A stretch of 64,000 bases of DNA from Zizania palustris. Taxonomy: Eukaryota > Streptophyta > Magnoliopsida > Poales > Poaceae. The notes beneath the pieces are model-generated. The model saw only the letters and a list, made by a program, of their open reading frames with translations. It was not told the DNA's origin and made no database searches. Numbering within the stretch: the stretch's first letter is position 1; each line of letters begins with the position of its first letter. Below are positions 1 through 10,300 of this stretch, in pieces. Made by a program: the position numbers and the translations under genes. The DNA lies in contig JAAALK010000286.1 in NCBI GenBank assembly GCA_019279435.1, positions 48,308,289 through 48,372,288 of the forward strand, in the 5' to 3' direction.

Positions 1-1880
1 AACTGGAGTGATAGAGCAGGATCTAGCCAGCTTCAAGTGCTCAACTCTAACTTTAGTGTGGATTTCAGAATTCGGAGCTCGTGTATATAATAAAAATAAA
101 AAATATATAATTGATGAAGCTGGCTTGCGTGGACGGGCCTTGCACGATCAGGCCCATGGGCGTTCGTGGTTATCTTGGGCTTACACAGAGCCGGATGGGC
201 AGCATGCGGCATGCCTGGACGCGACACGTGTGCCCACGTGGCATGAAGAGTATTTTTTTTCTATTTTCGCATTAAAGATTGCAATGGACAGACCCCTGCC
301 GTACTACACACACGCACCCATAAATGCGAGTCTCTCTTTTTTTTGTTACACTGTTTAAAAATACAGAAATTTTATATGATTTTTATAAGATTCTTTATTT
401 TTTCTTTTAAAGGAGGCGGTCACGGTAATTCAAAGATGGTAAATCATGGAGCTTGCTGATTTTTTTTGTGAAAACTTGTGCACATTATATTTACGGTTGG
501 TATTAGTCTATTTATAGTGGTGAGTTTCATAACACTGTTTTCTAAAAGTTCACATCAACTTTATAACTGAATGAAATACCCTTTCTCATTAGAGAGTTTC
601 ATTTCACTATTTCCTAAGCTAACCGGTGTAATTAAATGTAACTAGCTCTCATGAAATATCCTCTCTCTGATGAAACGTTTTGGCTCTCAATCAGCGTTTC
701 ATTTCGTTTCATCCGTCTTGGAAACGAGTTGGTACCATGTCATAGTGATATAATTAATATCATGAAACACCCATAAAACTTCCAATAGGCAGAAAAGCAC
801 TATGATCTGTATTATATCATGGACTTATCGTCAACCTACAAGTGGTATTTTCAAAAACATTTAATCAAGCCTGAGCATATGACACAATTTTCATCGAGGT
901 TGTTTTGAGGGCCTCTTTGAGAGACAAACTATGCTTAAAGTAAAAATGGACTATTTGCTAAATAAAATTTGTAGTTAAGTAATAATCAAAATCAATCATT
1001 TACATATTTCTCAATTATCTTAAGTTGTTATAAAGTTATTGAATAGGAAACTCTTTGATTTTTTATTTTTTTGGCACTTTCACAAAATATTATATGACAA
1101 TTGCAGTCAAGAATTTTGATCGCTAAAAAAACTATCGCACTTAAAGAATAAAAAAATCGACTTTAGATATTTTACAAGAGAGTTATCCGTTCCAAACAAT
1201 AATCTTGCATACTTATTATTATCAAGAAGTGAATTATCATCGACTTATCAAAATTTAGCGAATCATATATTAAATCATTCTGCATTCATATCATTAATAT
1301 AATATAAATACTGAAAAATTCATAAATACACCGAGAATTGAGAATTGACAAACGATTTTTTTCTAAAAAAGGTTTAAAACCAAAATTCCGAACTCAATTA
1401 CATGTGGGGGGCTTTTCAAGTGCAAACCAGTCCAACTCAACTAACAATCATACTGTTTCGTGATAACAAAAGGTGTTCATTGCAACATGGTTTATTTTAT
1501 TGTTACGATGACAATGTGATATATTACTATCCAAAACAAATTATAAATTGAGATTCGATAGCTATTTTTCCGTAGAACGAGATGTAAGAAATAATAAACA
1601 TATACAAGAAAATGATATTTCTATAATTTTCAGTGAATCTAACTGCCTATACGCAAATGTCATAGTTTGCGTGATTTTTTAGAAATATAAGAGCCTTTGT
1701 GCAAAATTCTTAGTTTCTACGTGATTTTTCAGAAATCTAAGAGTTTTTACAAAAAATTTGTACTTCTGCATGAAATACAAAAATTAAAGAACTGAAATAC
1801 AAAAAAGTATAATTTTCTTTCTCTTCTTGGTATCAGATTGCTAGGTTTACTTGGTGAGCTAAGTTTCAATATTGTTGACT
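1..1880. other. AT-rich intergenic DNA, no gene seen
   Basis: No open frame here looks like a conserved protein; the small ORF near the left edge is low-complexity and unrelated to anything recognised. Between about 500 and 790 the motif 'gtttcat/atgaaac' recurs in both orientations, which suggests a decayed inverted-repeat element, but no clean ends or target duplication could be found. Confidence 0.5.
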
Positions 1881-2510
1881 TGACGCCATAACCTTGAGCG
1901 TCGAGGACGATACTTTTTCAAGGGGAGGAGGATGATGAGGACATGAGGGCATGCATGTCCATAAATATGGCTGAACTCAATTAATGGGTTGGTTTATATC
2001 TAATTAAATTAGTTAAATTTCGAAATCAGAATAAGAGTCTAATTAAATTAGAATTTCATATTAATGTAGGACTTCGTATTAAAGTAGGATTCTTAGTTAG
2101 AGTAGGACTCCATATTAAATCAGGATGTCTATTTTGTATTAGATCGAGACTCTTTCTTATCTTGACCACACCCCCTCTATATCCCTATAAATAGAGGTGG
2201 CTGATCTTGTAATGATTGGGTTAATAGAAGAATAATATTTGGAAATTCAAGTTCAGATTGAACGGCCTTGCGCCTTTGTCTGTATTTAACATCTCTCTTT
2301 GTTTCAATTAAGGATGTCTTACCTTCACCACTTTGTTGCGTCTGGTGAATTGGTACCAAAGAAAACCAAGTGTAATCTGCTGTTCCAATGGGAATTAGGA
2401 CATTGGCAGCAGGGGAACAATCGCGCGGGGAGGCTGGCGAGAAAGGTGGGCGGGGCGCGCGGGGAGACGGTTAGAGCGAGCGGGGGAAACATAGACGGAA
2501 TACACGAACT
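1881..2510 (+). mobile_element. degenerate LTR-retrotransposon remnant (gypsy-like LTR)
   Basis: A purine-rich tract (AAGGGGAGGAGGA, about 1920-1932) follows a stretch typical of gypsy 3' ends (GCGTCGAGGACGAT). It is followed by an LTR-like segment starting TGATGAGGAC with a TATA-like motif (CTATAAATAGAGG, about 2184). A primer-site-like TGGTACCAAAG lies near 2350, and then a GC-rich leader follows to about 2510. No second LTR and no pol reading frame remain. The right LTR edge is not certain. PPT-like and PBS-like signals on the two sides of one LTR would fit a rearranged tandem array, but both are weak matches. Confidence 0.45.
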
Positions 2511-2522
2511 ATTTTCATGCTT

Positions 2523-2582
2523 TATAATAGTAGAGATTTAGAGATTATTCTCACGCTCTATAATAGTTGAGATTTAGAGATT
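2523..2582. repeat. two-copy 24-bp direct repeat
   Basis: TATAATAGTAGAGATTTAGA occurs at 2523 and again, with one substitution, at 2559. Each copy is 24 bp and the period is 36 bp. The function is unknown; it is probably part of a decayed repeat. Confidence 0.6.
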
Positions 2583-2604
2583 TTTTCGAGTAACTAAACT
2601 AAGA

Positions 2605-2920
2605 GGGTGTTTGGATTCAAGGGCTAAAGCAAAAGAGACTAAAATTTAGCCCCTTTTGGAGCTAAAAATCCAAACACCAGGACTAAAAAGAGGCTAAAAT
2701 GTTTTAGCCCTTTAGCCCCCAAAGAGGGGCTAAAATACCCTTTTTCCATCCATACCCTCACCATGCATGCATGCATGAAAAACAAGAGTAATAAATGAAT
2801 GCATTTCAGTCATTGTACACTGCAATAAATGCTTTAGCCCTTGAATCCAAGCAAGGAGTGACTAAAATTTTAGCCCCTTTTTTTGTCACTTTGCTTTAGC
2901 CCCTTGATCGAAACATGCCC
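2605..2920. mobile_element. MITE with imperfect ~30-bp terminal inverted repeats
   Basis: The left end GGGTGTTTGGATTCAAGGGC is mirrored by the right end, which reads GGGCATGTTTCGATCAAGGG on the other strand, followed on both sides by GCTAAAGCAAA. The interior has repeated 'tttagcccc/ggggctaaa' blocks. It has no coding capacity. The target duplication is unclear, so the superfamily is left open. Confidence 0.7.
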
Positions 2921-3072
2921 TAATTCTCTTAAAATTACTATAAGAGTTTTACCGGATCTAAACTATTTTTTATAAAAAATATTTGTGATTGATTCGATCT
3001 CGCTGAAAAAAAGACGGATTCCAGCGCTGGCTCGCTTGGACAGTTGGACCCCGTCGCTTCGTCTTGGAAAAG
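2921..3072 (+). promoter_or_regulatory. probable original upstream region of the SABRE gene, displaced by the MULE
   Basis: This stretch lies immediately left of the MULE target duplication (TTGGAAAAG, 3064-3072). Without the element it would run straight into the SABRE 5' leader at 7054. It includes an AT-rich segment (about 2960-2985) and then GC-richer sequence. That it was promoter DNA is inferred from position only. Confidence 0.35.
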
Positions 3073-3384
3073 GGGTTATTAGCTTCCATGCCACCGTTAT
3101 TCCGCAGTACGCCAAATATGCCACTGAAATTTCGCTATTAGCCAAGAAGCCATTATTTTTTGCTTCCAGATGCTGCTGTGCCATTTTATACATCTTCTGG
3201 CACTACGGGCCCACCTGCAGAGCTACCACATTTCGTATTGACCTCTTTGCCCTCACTAACAGTTACGTTATCCTCTCTCCCCTCTCCCGCACCAAAAATC
3301 CCCCACCAAATTAACCGACGCATCCCCACGCATCCCCTCTCTTCTCCCTCCCGCGACTCACTTCTCCTGCGACGAACCCTAGCT
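3073..3384 (+). repeat. left terminal inverted repeat of the MULE
   Basis: It begins GGGTTATTAGCTTCCATGCC and matches the reverse complement of 6762-7044 almost base for base. The left copy has short extra segments near 3330-3370. In Mutator elements the TIRs carry the outward-in promoters of the internal genes, and both genes here start just inside a TIR. Confidence 0.9.
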
Positions 3385-3391
3385 TCCGACG

Positions 3392-5606
3392 ATGGTTTGC
3401 CACGCGCCGGCGCCGGAGATCGACGAGTCCAGGTGCGCGGCCACTTCCCCTCCTCCCCTCTGTAGTCCCTGTCCCCATCGGCGCGCGCACAGGAGCAGCA
3501 TTCCCCAATGGGTACCCTTCCCGAATAGTGGTTAGGGTTAGAAGAAGGGGTACCCTAGAAGAAGATGCATGCTTTGAAATGGGGTACCCTTTGAAATGTT
3601 GTGGTCGATGTGGGCAATGTGAGTCATTGTTGTTCTTGACCTCCCGTTCTATTCACTGAAAATGCAGTAAAGTTAGGGTTTCATAGCACTGCAGTAGCTA
3701 TTTTAGTGGTCTTTAATATGCTTTTCAATTGTTTTAATCACTGCTTACTTAATCCATGAGAGGGTAAAATGTTGTTTTTTGAATGAATTATTGTATGTAT
3801 GCATGTAATTTATTGCTTTGGTAAATCATTTAGGAACGGACTGTTCGGGTTAGAGATTAAATGCCCGGCTATCGTCCGAACTGATTCAACCGGTAGAAAA
3901 ACTGTTGCTGTCAACAAAGTCTTCAAATGGGAGATGGAACTAGGCAGCATTACACTAGATATGCTTACATCTAGTCTAAGAAAGGAACTGAAATTGTCAA
4001 GCGCTGAATATTGTCAATGTTGGGTTTTCGACAAAAAAATGGGTGAAGATGTAAAGGTTCTTAGTGAGCAACACATGAGTGAACTAATTGAAACATACAA
4101 AACAGAGATGAGGTGTGAAATAGTTGTTGGAGTTTTTGACAGACCAGATATAGAGCTTGAAATTGATTCATTATTTCCCATTTTAGTTGTGCCTGCACCT
4201 AGTGATCCACCTAACAATGCATCTACTGAGGCACCCCACAATGCATCTACTGAGGCACCTAACAATGCATCTACTGAGGCACCAAACAATGCACCTAGTG
4301 AGGCACCTGTGGGTAAAAACCCACCTAGTGAGGCACCTTTTCCTGACATATTTGATCCTGTGGAGGAATATGTGGGGATTGATGATGAGTTCATATACTT
4401 ATCAGTACCCACTGACCCACATCCTGGAGTAGATGAACAGCCTAGACCTAGTGATCATGCTGAACAATGCCCACAGGATGGCCCATCCTGTGGTCATACT
4501 GAACCAGAGATCGATGATGCAGATCCTGAAGCCCCTAATATCCAACATGACCCTGAGAATCCATCAATTGTGAAGGGAGCTCTATTTCCTGACATCAAGG
4601 CATTTAGGAAAGCCATTAGACACCACGCAGTTGTGGTAGGATTTGAGTTTGCAAACATTAAAACAGATCCATCAAGGTTCATTGCCAGGTGTGCTCATAG
4701 CACCTGCCCATGGAGGATCCATGCTTCTAGACTTGCTGGAAGCACTACAATTAAGGTAAATGTTAGGATTTATTTAATTATGTTTGTTAGCTTAAATATG
4801 TTTGTAGTTTTAATTCAGGTATTGTTACTTGCAGATTAAAGTGCTACCTGCTGAACACACTTGTCCAACAGTGAAGCTAGTGGAAGGCAAGATGGCAAGT
4901 AAAAGTTGGGTGGCAGACAGACTGACTGACTGGTTGAAAGCCAACCCAAGTAAGGGAGCAAAGGAAGCTAGGGAGAAGCTGTGTTCTGAATATGGCAATT
5001 AACTGGTAAACCTTGCAAGCATGCACTGGCTTGGATCTGCTCTAACAGAGGGCTTGATATTGCTTCCTTTGTGCATGAGTACTACTCAGTGGCAAAGTTC
5101 AGAGCAGCATATAGTGCAGCAATATTGCCTATTCCAGACAGATCCCAGTGGCCTCAAGTTGATTATGGAGACAAAGTTTGCCCTCCAATACAGAAAAGGG
5201 CACCAGGCAGGCCTAAGGTCACAAGAATCAGAGGAGTTCTTGAAAATGCTAACAAAAAAAAGGTTACTTGCTCCAGGTGTAAGGGTTTTGGCCACTTTGC
5301 AAAGACTTGCAAATTAGCAGAACCACCAAGAAAAAGGTAATATCTCTTTATTTCTGTCAACTGTGTTTTGGGTCAACTTTGTGGAATCTCAACTATGATT
5401 TCTGTCAACTTTGTAGGAGGAAGGATGAGGTTCCAGGATACGATGATAGAGATGCTTCTACTTCAGCAGCAGCACCACCACTTGCCCCAGCACAGACCAA
5501 AAGAAGGACTCCACAGAAGAAACTTGCATCAAAGAGGAAGAAAAGACCAGCACCAGAAGGTGGTCCCCCTGTTGCCAGGACTCTTAGTTCTTGGCTGAAT
5601 CTCTGA
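3392..5606 (+). pseudogene. MuDR-type transposase remnant, catalytic domain deleted
   Basis: Likely exons are 3392-3432, 3834-4755 and 4835-5002, then C-terminal pieces at about 5003-5340 and 5417-5606. The N-terminal half holds the plant MuDR transposase DNA-binding region (around FPDIKAFRKAIRHH and a CAHSTCPWRI cysteine motif). The frame ends at a stop at 5000-5002. Directly after it the sequence reads GKPCKHALAW, the end of a SWIM zinc finger, then the usual C-terminal tail with a CCHC knuckle (CSRCKGFGHFAKTC) and a basic end. The central DDE catalytic domain and the first half of SWIM are gone, so this copy cannot encode an active transposase. The junction near 5003 marks an internal deletion, a common route to non-autonomous MULEs. 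Confidence 0.85.
4210..4305 (+). repeat. 24-bp in-frame tandem repeat, four copies
   Basis: Four consecutive 24-bp units (4210, 4234, 4258, 4282) encode (P)NNASTEA-type octapeptides in the transposase linker. The last unit has diverged to NNAPSEA. As a multiple of three bases, copy number can change without breaking the frame. Confidence 0.9.
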
Positions 5607-5609
5607 AGT

Positions 5610-5920
5610 TTACCTTGTTTGTGAAATGTGAAACTATGTGAAACTATGTGTGAACTATGTGAAATGTGTGAAATGTGTGAACTATGCCTAACTATGTGTG
5701 ATCTGTGTGACCTATGTGTGAACTATGTGAAACTATGTGTGAACTGTGTGAAATGTGTATGAACTATGTGAGATGTATGTGAACCATCTATCTGAAATGT
5801 CTGTTTGTGTGCACTGCAGTTGTGTCAATTTTCCAGATGTATGCAGTATGGTTTCCAGATGTATGCAGTATGGTTTCCAGATGTATGCAGTATGGTTTCT
5901 AGATGTATGCAGTATGGTAT
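5610..5920 (+). repeat. short tandem repeats in the MULE 3' non-coding interior
   Basis: From about 5620 to 5780 the motif TGTGAACTATGTGAAA recurs imperfectly. At 5833-5920 there are four 22-bp units (CCAGATGTATGCAGTATGGT plus TT), the last with two changes. They lie between the two convergent genes of the MULE. Confidence 0.85.
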
Positions 5921-6198
5921 CATATGTGTTGTTGTGATGTCTGCAGTTTCAGATGTGTGCAGTTTGTGGGAGAAAATGTATCATATTGAACTTCCATGCC
6001 AGAGTTTAATATGAAATAAACTTCACAAATTTCTAAACAAAATTGCAGTGACACATCAAAAGAATGAACATTACTTCAGAAATGCATCAACTAAATTGAT
6101 TCACTTCCCAGCTTCAAGGTACATTACTTGCTCACAGATTCACTTCCAGCAGCAAAATTACATTTCTCCTGAACTGACTCAAACTTGAATCAACATTA

Positions 6199-6751
6199 TT
6201 AGCTTCCCAAACTGATACAAACTAAAATACCAAACATGACACCTACAGCTAAAGCAAGCAAAATTACATTTTTCCCTAAGAAAAGTTGCTGCTTTAACTC
6301 CTCTATCTGCTGCCTAACTTCAGAAATTTCCAGGCTAAGTTTTCTCAAATCTTCCCTCTCCTCAGAGATTCTACTGACTTCTTTCCACTCTTGTTCACCA
6401 CCGAAAAAACTCTTCTTCTGCTGCTTCACCCGCAACAGGTTCACATAGTCAGAGTGCCACCAAAAATACCCACAGGTATCATCGTTCTATGCACAAAACA
6501 ACAAAAATGAGTTGAAAAGCTTATAAAAACAGCACTGAAATACCCAAATCCAACAGCACAAGAGTTCATACCTGAAAATTATTGGGACACTTGTAAAAAA
6601 CCCGGTTAAATGTGTCCACCCTCCTGCTTCGAAGCTTAACGACGGGAATACGACACTGCGGGCAATCAATCAGAGGAAGATGCTCACCTAGAGGGTCTGG
6701 ATTACTGCTCCGGCTGCCCATCGAATGGCTTGATTCAACCCGCATCGCCAT
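6199..6751 (-). CDS. GRF-type zinc-finger protein with C-terminal membrane segment, MULE-borne
   Basis: There are two exons, 6751-6572 and 6486-6199, joined by a GT-AG intron, giving 155 residues. The N-terminal half has the GRF zinc-finger pattern: CPQC, then NRVFYKCPN, then across the splice DDTCGYFWW. This is followed by a charged stretch likely to be coiled coil (about residues 90-130) and a hydrophobic C-terminal helix (VILLALAVGVMFGILVCISL). GRF fingers bind nucleic acid in several eukaryotic proteins, and small GRF proteins with a terminal membrane helix are common in grasses. Their role is unknown. The start lies next to the right TIR, so the TIR probably drives it. Both exons are open and the spliced frame is intact, unlike the transposase. 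It may be a MULE passenger gene or a captured host gene. Confidence 0.75.
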
Positions 6752-6761
6752 TTCTAGGGCT

Positions 6762-7044
6762 AGGGTTCGTCGCAGGAGGGAGAAGAGAGGGGATGCGTCG
6801 GTTAATTTGGTGGGGAATTTTTGGTGCGGGAGAGGGGAGAGAGGATAACGTAACTGTTAGTGAGGGCAAAGAGGTCAATACGAAATGTGGTAGCTCTGCA
6901 GGTGGGCCCGTAGTGCCAGAAGATGTATAAAATGGCACAGCAGCATCTGGAAGCAAAAAATAATGGCTTCTTGGCTAATAGCGAAATTTCAGTGGCATAT
7001 TTGGCGTACTGCGGAATAACGGTGGCATGGAAGCTAATAACCCC
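6762..7044 (-). repeat. right terminal inverted repeat of the MULE
   Basis: This is the reverse complement of the left TIR, ending CTAATAACCCC immediately before the second TTGGAAAAG target duplication. It probably contains the start of the GRF-gene transcript and points away from SABRE. Confidence 0.9.
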
Positions 7045-7053
7045 TTGGAAAAG

Positions 7054-7355
7054 TCTGGAAGCGAAAAGCCCAAAGCCATCAGTCCATCGCCACGCCACAG
7101 CAGACGGCGCTAGTACCCTACTTGGCTCTCTTCCTCCACCTCTGACGCATTCCCCAAGGCGGCCAGCAAGCGGCAGCGAGCGCCCTTCCTCCGCGCCGAG
7201 GCAAGGAGGGAGGGAGGGCTCCCCGATCCCGTCGGTCGCGTCGGCGGGGGCATGGCGCTGGCCCGGATCCGGGCGGCCTGACGCGGATCCGGCGGCGGCG
7301 GGTGTGGCCTCCCTGCCTTGGAAGGGAGGGGGGTGGGGGTGGGGGTGGGGTGGCG
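7054..7355 (+). promoter_or_regulatory. SABRE 5' leader / proximal promoter
   Basis: This GC-rich segment lies between the MULE and the SABRE ATG, with a G-run just before the start codon (7329-7350). No clear TATA box lies within it, so transcription may start from this GC-rich stretch or from sequence now separated by the MULE. The exact start site cannot be read. Confidence 0.45.
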
Positions 7356-10300
7356 ATGGCGTCCTCGCCGGTCAAGTTCTTATCGGTCTTCCTCGCCGTT
7401 TCCGTCGTCGGTTGGGTCGTCTTCACGTAAGCCGTTTCTCATCTCCGCGCTGGAATTCTGGTAGGGGTGTGATGGGATCCCGCGGAGCTGCCGGCATTTT
7501 GGAGTTGGGGAATTAGGGGCCTAGGGATCGCCATTTTGGTTCGTGTGTTTACGATGCCACGGTTGCTTAGTGCAGCGGCTGCCTACCGGTGGTGGGATTT
7601 TCAGTTTTGTGGCGGTAAATTGAGCTTCTGGAGTTAATACTACTGCTATTCGACTAGCGGAAGCAGCCGCAGAAGTAGAGTCTGGTGAGAGGTTGGGTTA
7701 GCCGTGAGACGTTCGTCGTTTTTTTTTTTGTGGTGGTTAAGTTTGTGGGTTTTGGTGTTCAACGGCTTGTTTGGTTCATGTCCTCCAACTTCGCTATTCG
7801 TTTTGAGCAACATGTGCTGATTAGTCGGATCACAGTGCGTGGTGGTTTTCGTGTCGTCATACTGAGCTTTTATCGGTAAGTCCAAAGCACAGGTGGAATG
7901 CTTAATCGGTTCAACTGTACTACCTGCGCTGCTGCTCACTTGCAACAAGAGTCTGCCGAAGTGCTTTTGTGCTTTCGTGCGTTGAAACTACTTCAAGTGG
8001 AGTTATGTTTTCCAGCTAGGCACAATCTGAGTTTCTGTGTGTTGCAGCCAGTTGGTTGAATCACATGGTGAAATAGCTAGTACTAGTAATAATTAATGAT
8101 CTGTGCAATTTGCTTTCATCATGCTTGTTAAAAGCTCTGATTTAGTTGTTCCATTTGGACATGTTCAACTGCAAACTTATTGTGGTTTACAACGATTAGT
8201 CAAATGTTGGTATTCAGTAGTGGTAAGATGTTCTGGTATGCCTAATACTTCCTCTGATACAAAATATAAGTCGTTTTAGACTTGTAAACAAGAATTAAGA
8301 AAGTAGATAAAGGACATTGTTGCTCTTCATCTATACCCACATTGGAAAAGATTGAGTCATTTATGCACGAAGGCTGTAGAACTTATTTAACAAGGGCAAA
8401 GGAGGCAGAAAAGAGCCAAAAGTGCCATGGAGTTATAGGATGACCTATATTTTGAGAAAGGTCTAGAAGACTAAAACAACTTATATTCTGGATCCGAGGG
8501 AGTAATTACTTGTGCTGTTTAATGGATGGTATCATGGTAAATTTTGTGTATTATTATTTGTGATAATCGAGTAACAATTGCAGTCATGGTGCCGGACTGC
8601 TGGCTGCTTTGCACCGCAATAGCCTAGCCTTCTTGCTTTCTGTATGTTGTTCAGTGAATTATACTGGTATATTCAAATTTCAAAATTTAATGCACTGTGC
8701 CACTGTCAGTGGTTATTTACAAAAAGTCAGATCACTTGCTTCTCCATGAAAGAAATATTTCTGAATGACTGGCTGAGCGTTGTCTTCATAAGAATACTAC
8801 CTTGTATAGTTTGGTAGGGGCTGCATAAAGAAATCCAATAATATAGGCAACACGAGCACAACTGCAGATACTAAATTCTATTGCTTTGACTGGCTGAACA
8901 AAGTTTAGTTTCATGACTTTGAATTCTGTTGTAGTGGCCAATGACTTGTTGGAAGTTCAGGATCTCATTCCAGCATAATGACAAGATCTAATTTTGGCTC
9001 CAATCTCACACTAAGCATTTAGAAAGTAAAGAAATATGTTACTGGAGTGTCCTATTCCTAAGATAGAGCTATTCCAATAAAATCCAGAAGTCCTATCACA
9101 TTTACTTCCGTCTTTTGTTGTTTTTTTACCAAAAAATATTCAATGAAGTGTCCACTCAATATTGATCTGTATTTGCATTCTTTTCAGATTTGCTGCACGA
9201 TTGTTAGCTTGGTTCTTGAGCCGTGTACTACGTGCTTCTGTTGGGTTTCGAGTTGCTGGGTTCAATTGCTTGCGCGATGTAACAATAAAATTCACTAAGG
9301 TTTGTCTTTTATCTAATGCTGCCAAATGGCTTGGATTTATAAGCTTTGATGTCTTTTACACCTTATATATATATATTTGTTGTAGTATAGGAAAATACTT
9401 TTCTTGCATTGTGGTTCTATTGTGTGAGACACTTAACTCCTTAAGTTGCATACCTTCTGATACAAAATAGCTGGAAAGAAATGCTGTTTATTTGTTTTGT
9501 ATGCCAAATTCTTTGCCTACTTCAAGTGGAGATGGAAAAACGGATCAACTTTTTTATTTATGAAATATTGATGTGCATAAAACTTAAAATCCTTTAAATT
9601 GTTTTTAACTATTGCATTTTGTTTAGGAAAAGGTCCATCATTGGCCCCTCAAATATTTGCAGATTCAAAAAATTTCACCATCAGCTGTAAAACCATTGAC
9701 TTTACTGCTCCCAACTATTAAAAGTTCTGCAAACCTGTTCATTGCTGGTTTTATGGCTTGTTTTTGGTGATGTGGATGCAATCATCAATCTTGCCATGAT
9801 ACCAGACATGTGTTGCAGTCAATTTGAACGCTATGGGATGACAGAGGAGAGGTGGTAGGACTTGTCTTCCTAGGGCGAAGATTGTAGGGATGATTGGGGG
9901 GATTGTTGGCAGCCAGGGCGCCGACGGCGTATCGGCGCCGTGAGGGACATGGCGTGCGTGAGAGCAGGGGGAGAAATTAGGGGGAAACCCTGGCAACAAT
10001 TACGTTGCTAGGCTTCCTTTATTCCATAGCCCTTAAGGGGTATTTATAATCCTAATACAATCTAATCTGAAAAACAGAATTAATCTAATCTGAAAACAGA
10101 ATAACTAGTTAAATCTAGCCCCTAGGTGGGCCTCTCTAGGGCCGGCGCCTTCCATAGTGGAGGCTGGTCCTAACAAGAGGAGTAGGAGAAAAGCTGACAT
10201 TTGGAGTCAGACTGATAGCATGGCAAAATATGTGGTGGCCACAACACTCAAAAAACCATTTATCATGCCAATCTTGGACTTGTTAGCAAAGTTGGGGGAT

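Larger units (their letters stand above)
3073..7044. mobile_element. Mutator-like element (MULE), internally deleted, two convergent genes
   Basis: The element is about 3.97 kb, bounded by long terminal inverted repeats of about 300 bp. It is flanked by a perfect 9-bp target duplication TTGGAAAAG (3064-3072 and 7045-7053), the hallmark of Mutator elements. One base at the left edge is ambiguous between duplication and TIR. The plus strand carries a transposase remnant that lost its catalytic core. The minus strand carries a small intact GRF zinc-finger gene starting just inside the right TIR. The convergent layout resembles maize MuDR (mudrA/mudrB), although the second gene here is unlike mudrB. 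The element ends 311 bp upstream of the SABRE start codon. Confidence 0.92.

Noticed and set aside
8..358. 116-codon frame at the left edge
   Set aside because: Low-complexity translation with no family likeness, in AT-rich DNA; nothing supports a gene.
4187..4432. Histidine/leucine-rich frame MCLHLVIHL...
   Set aside because: Out-of-frame reading of the 24-bp repeat array in the transposase remnant.
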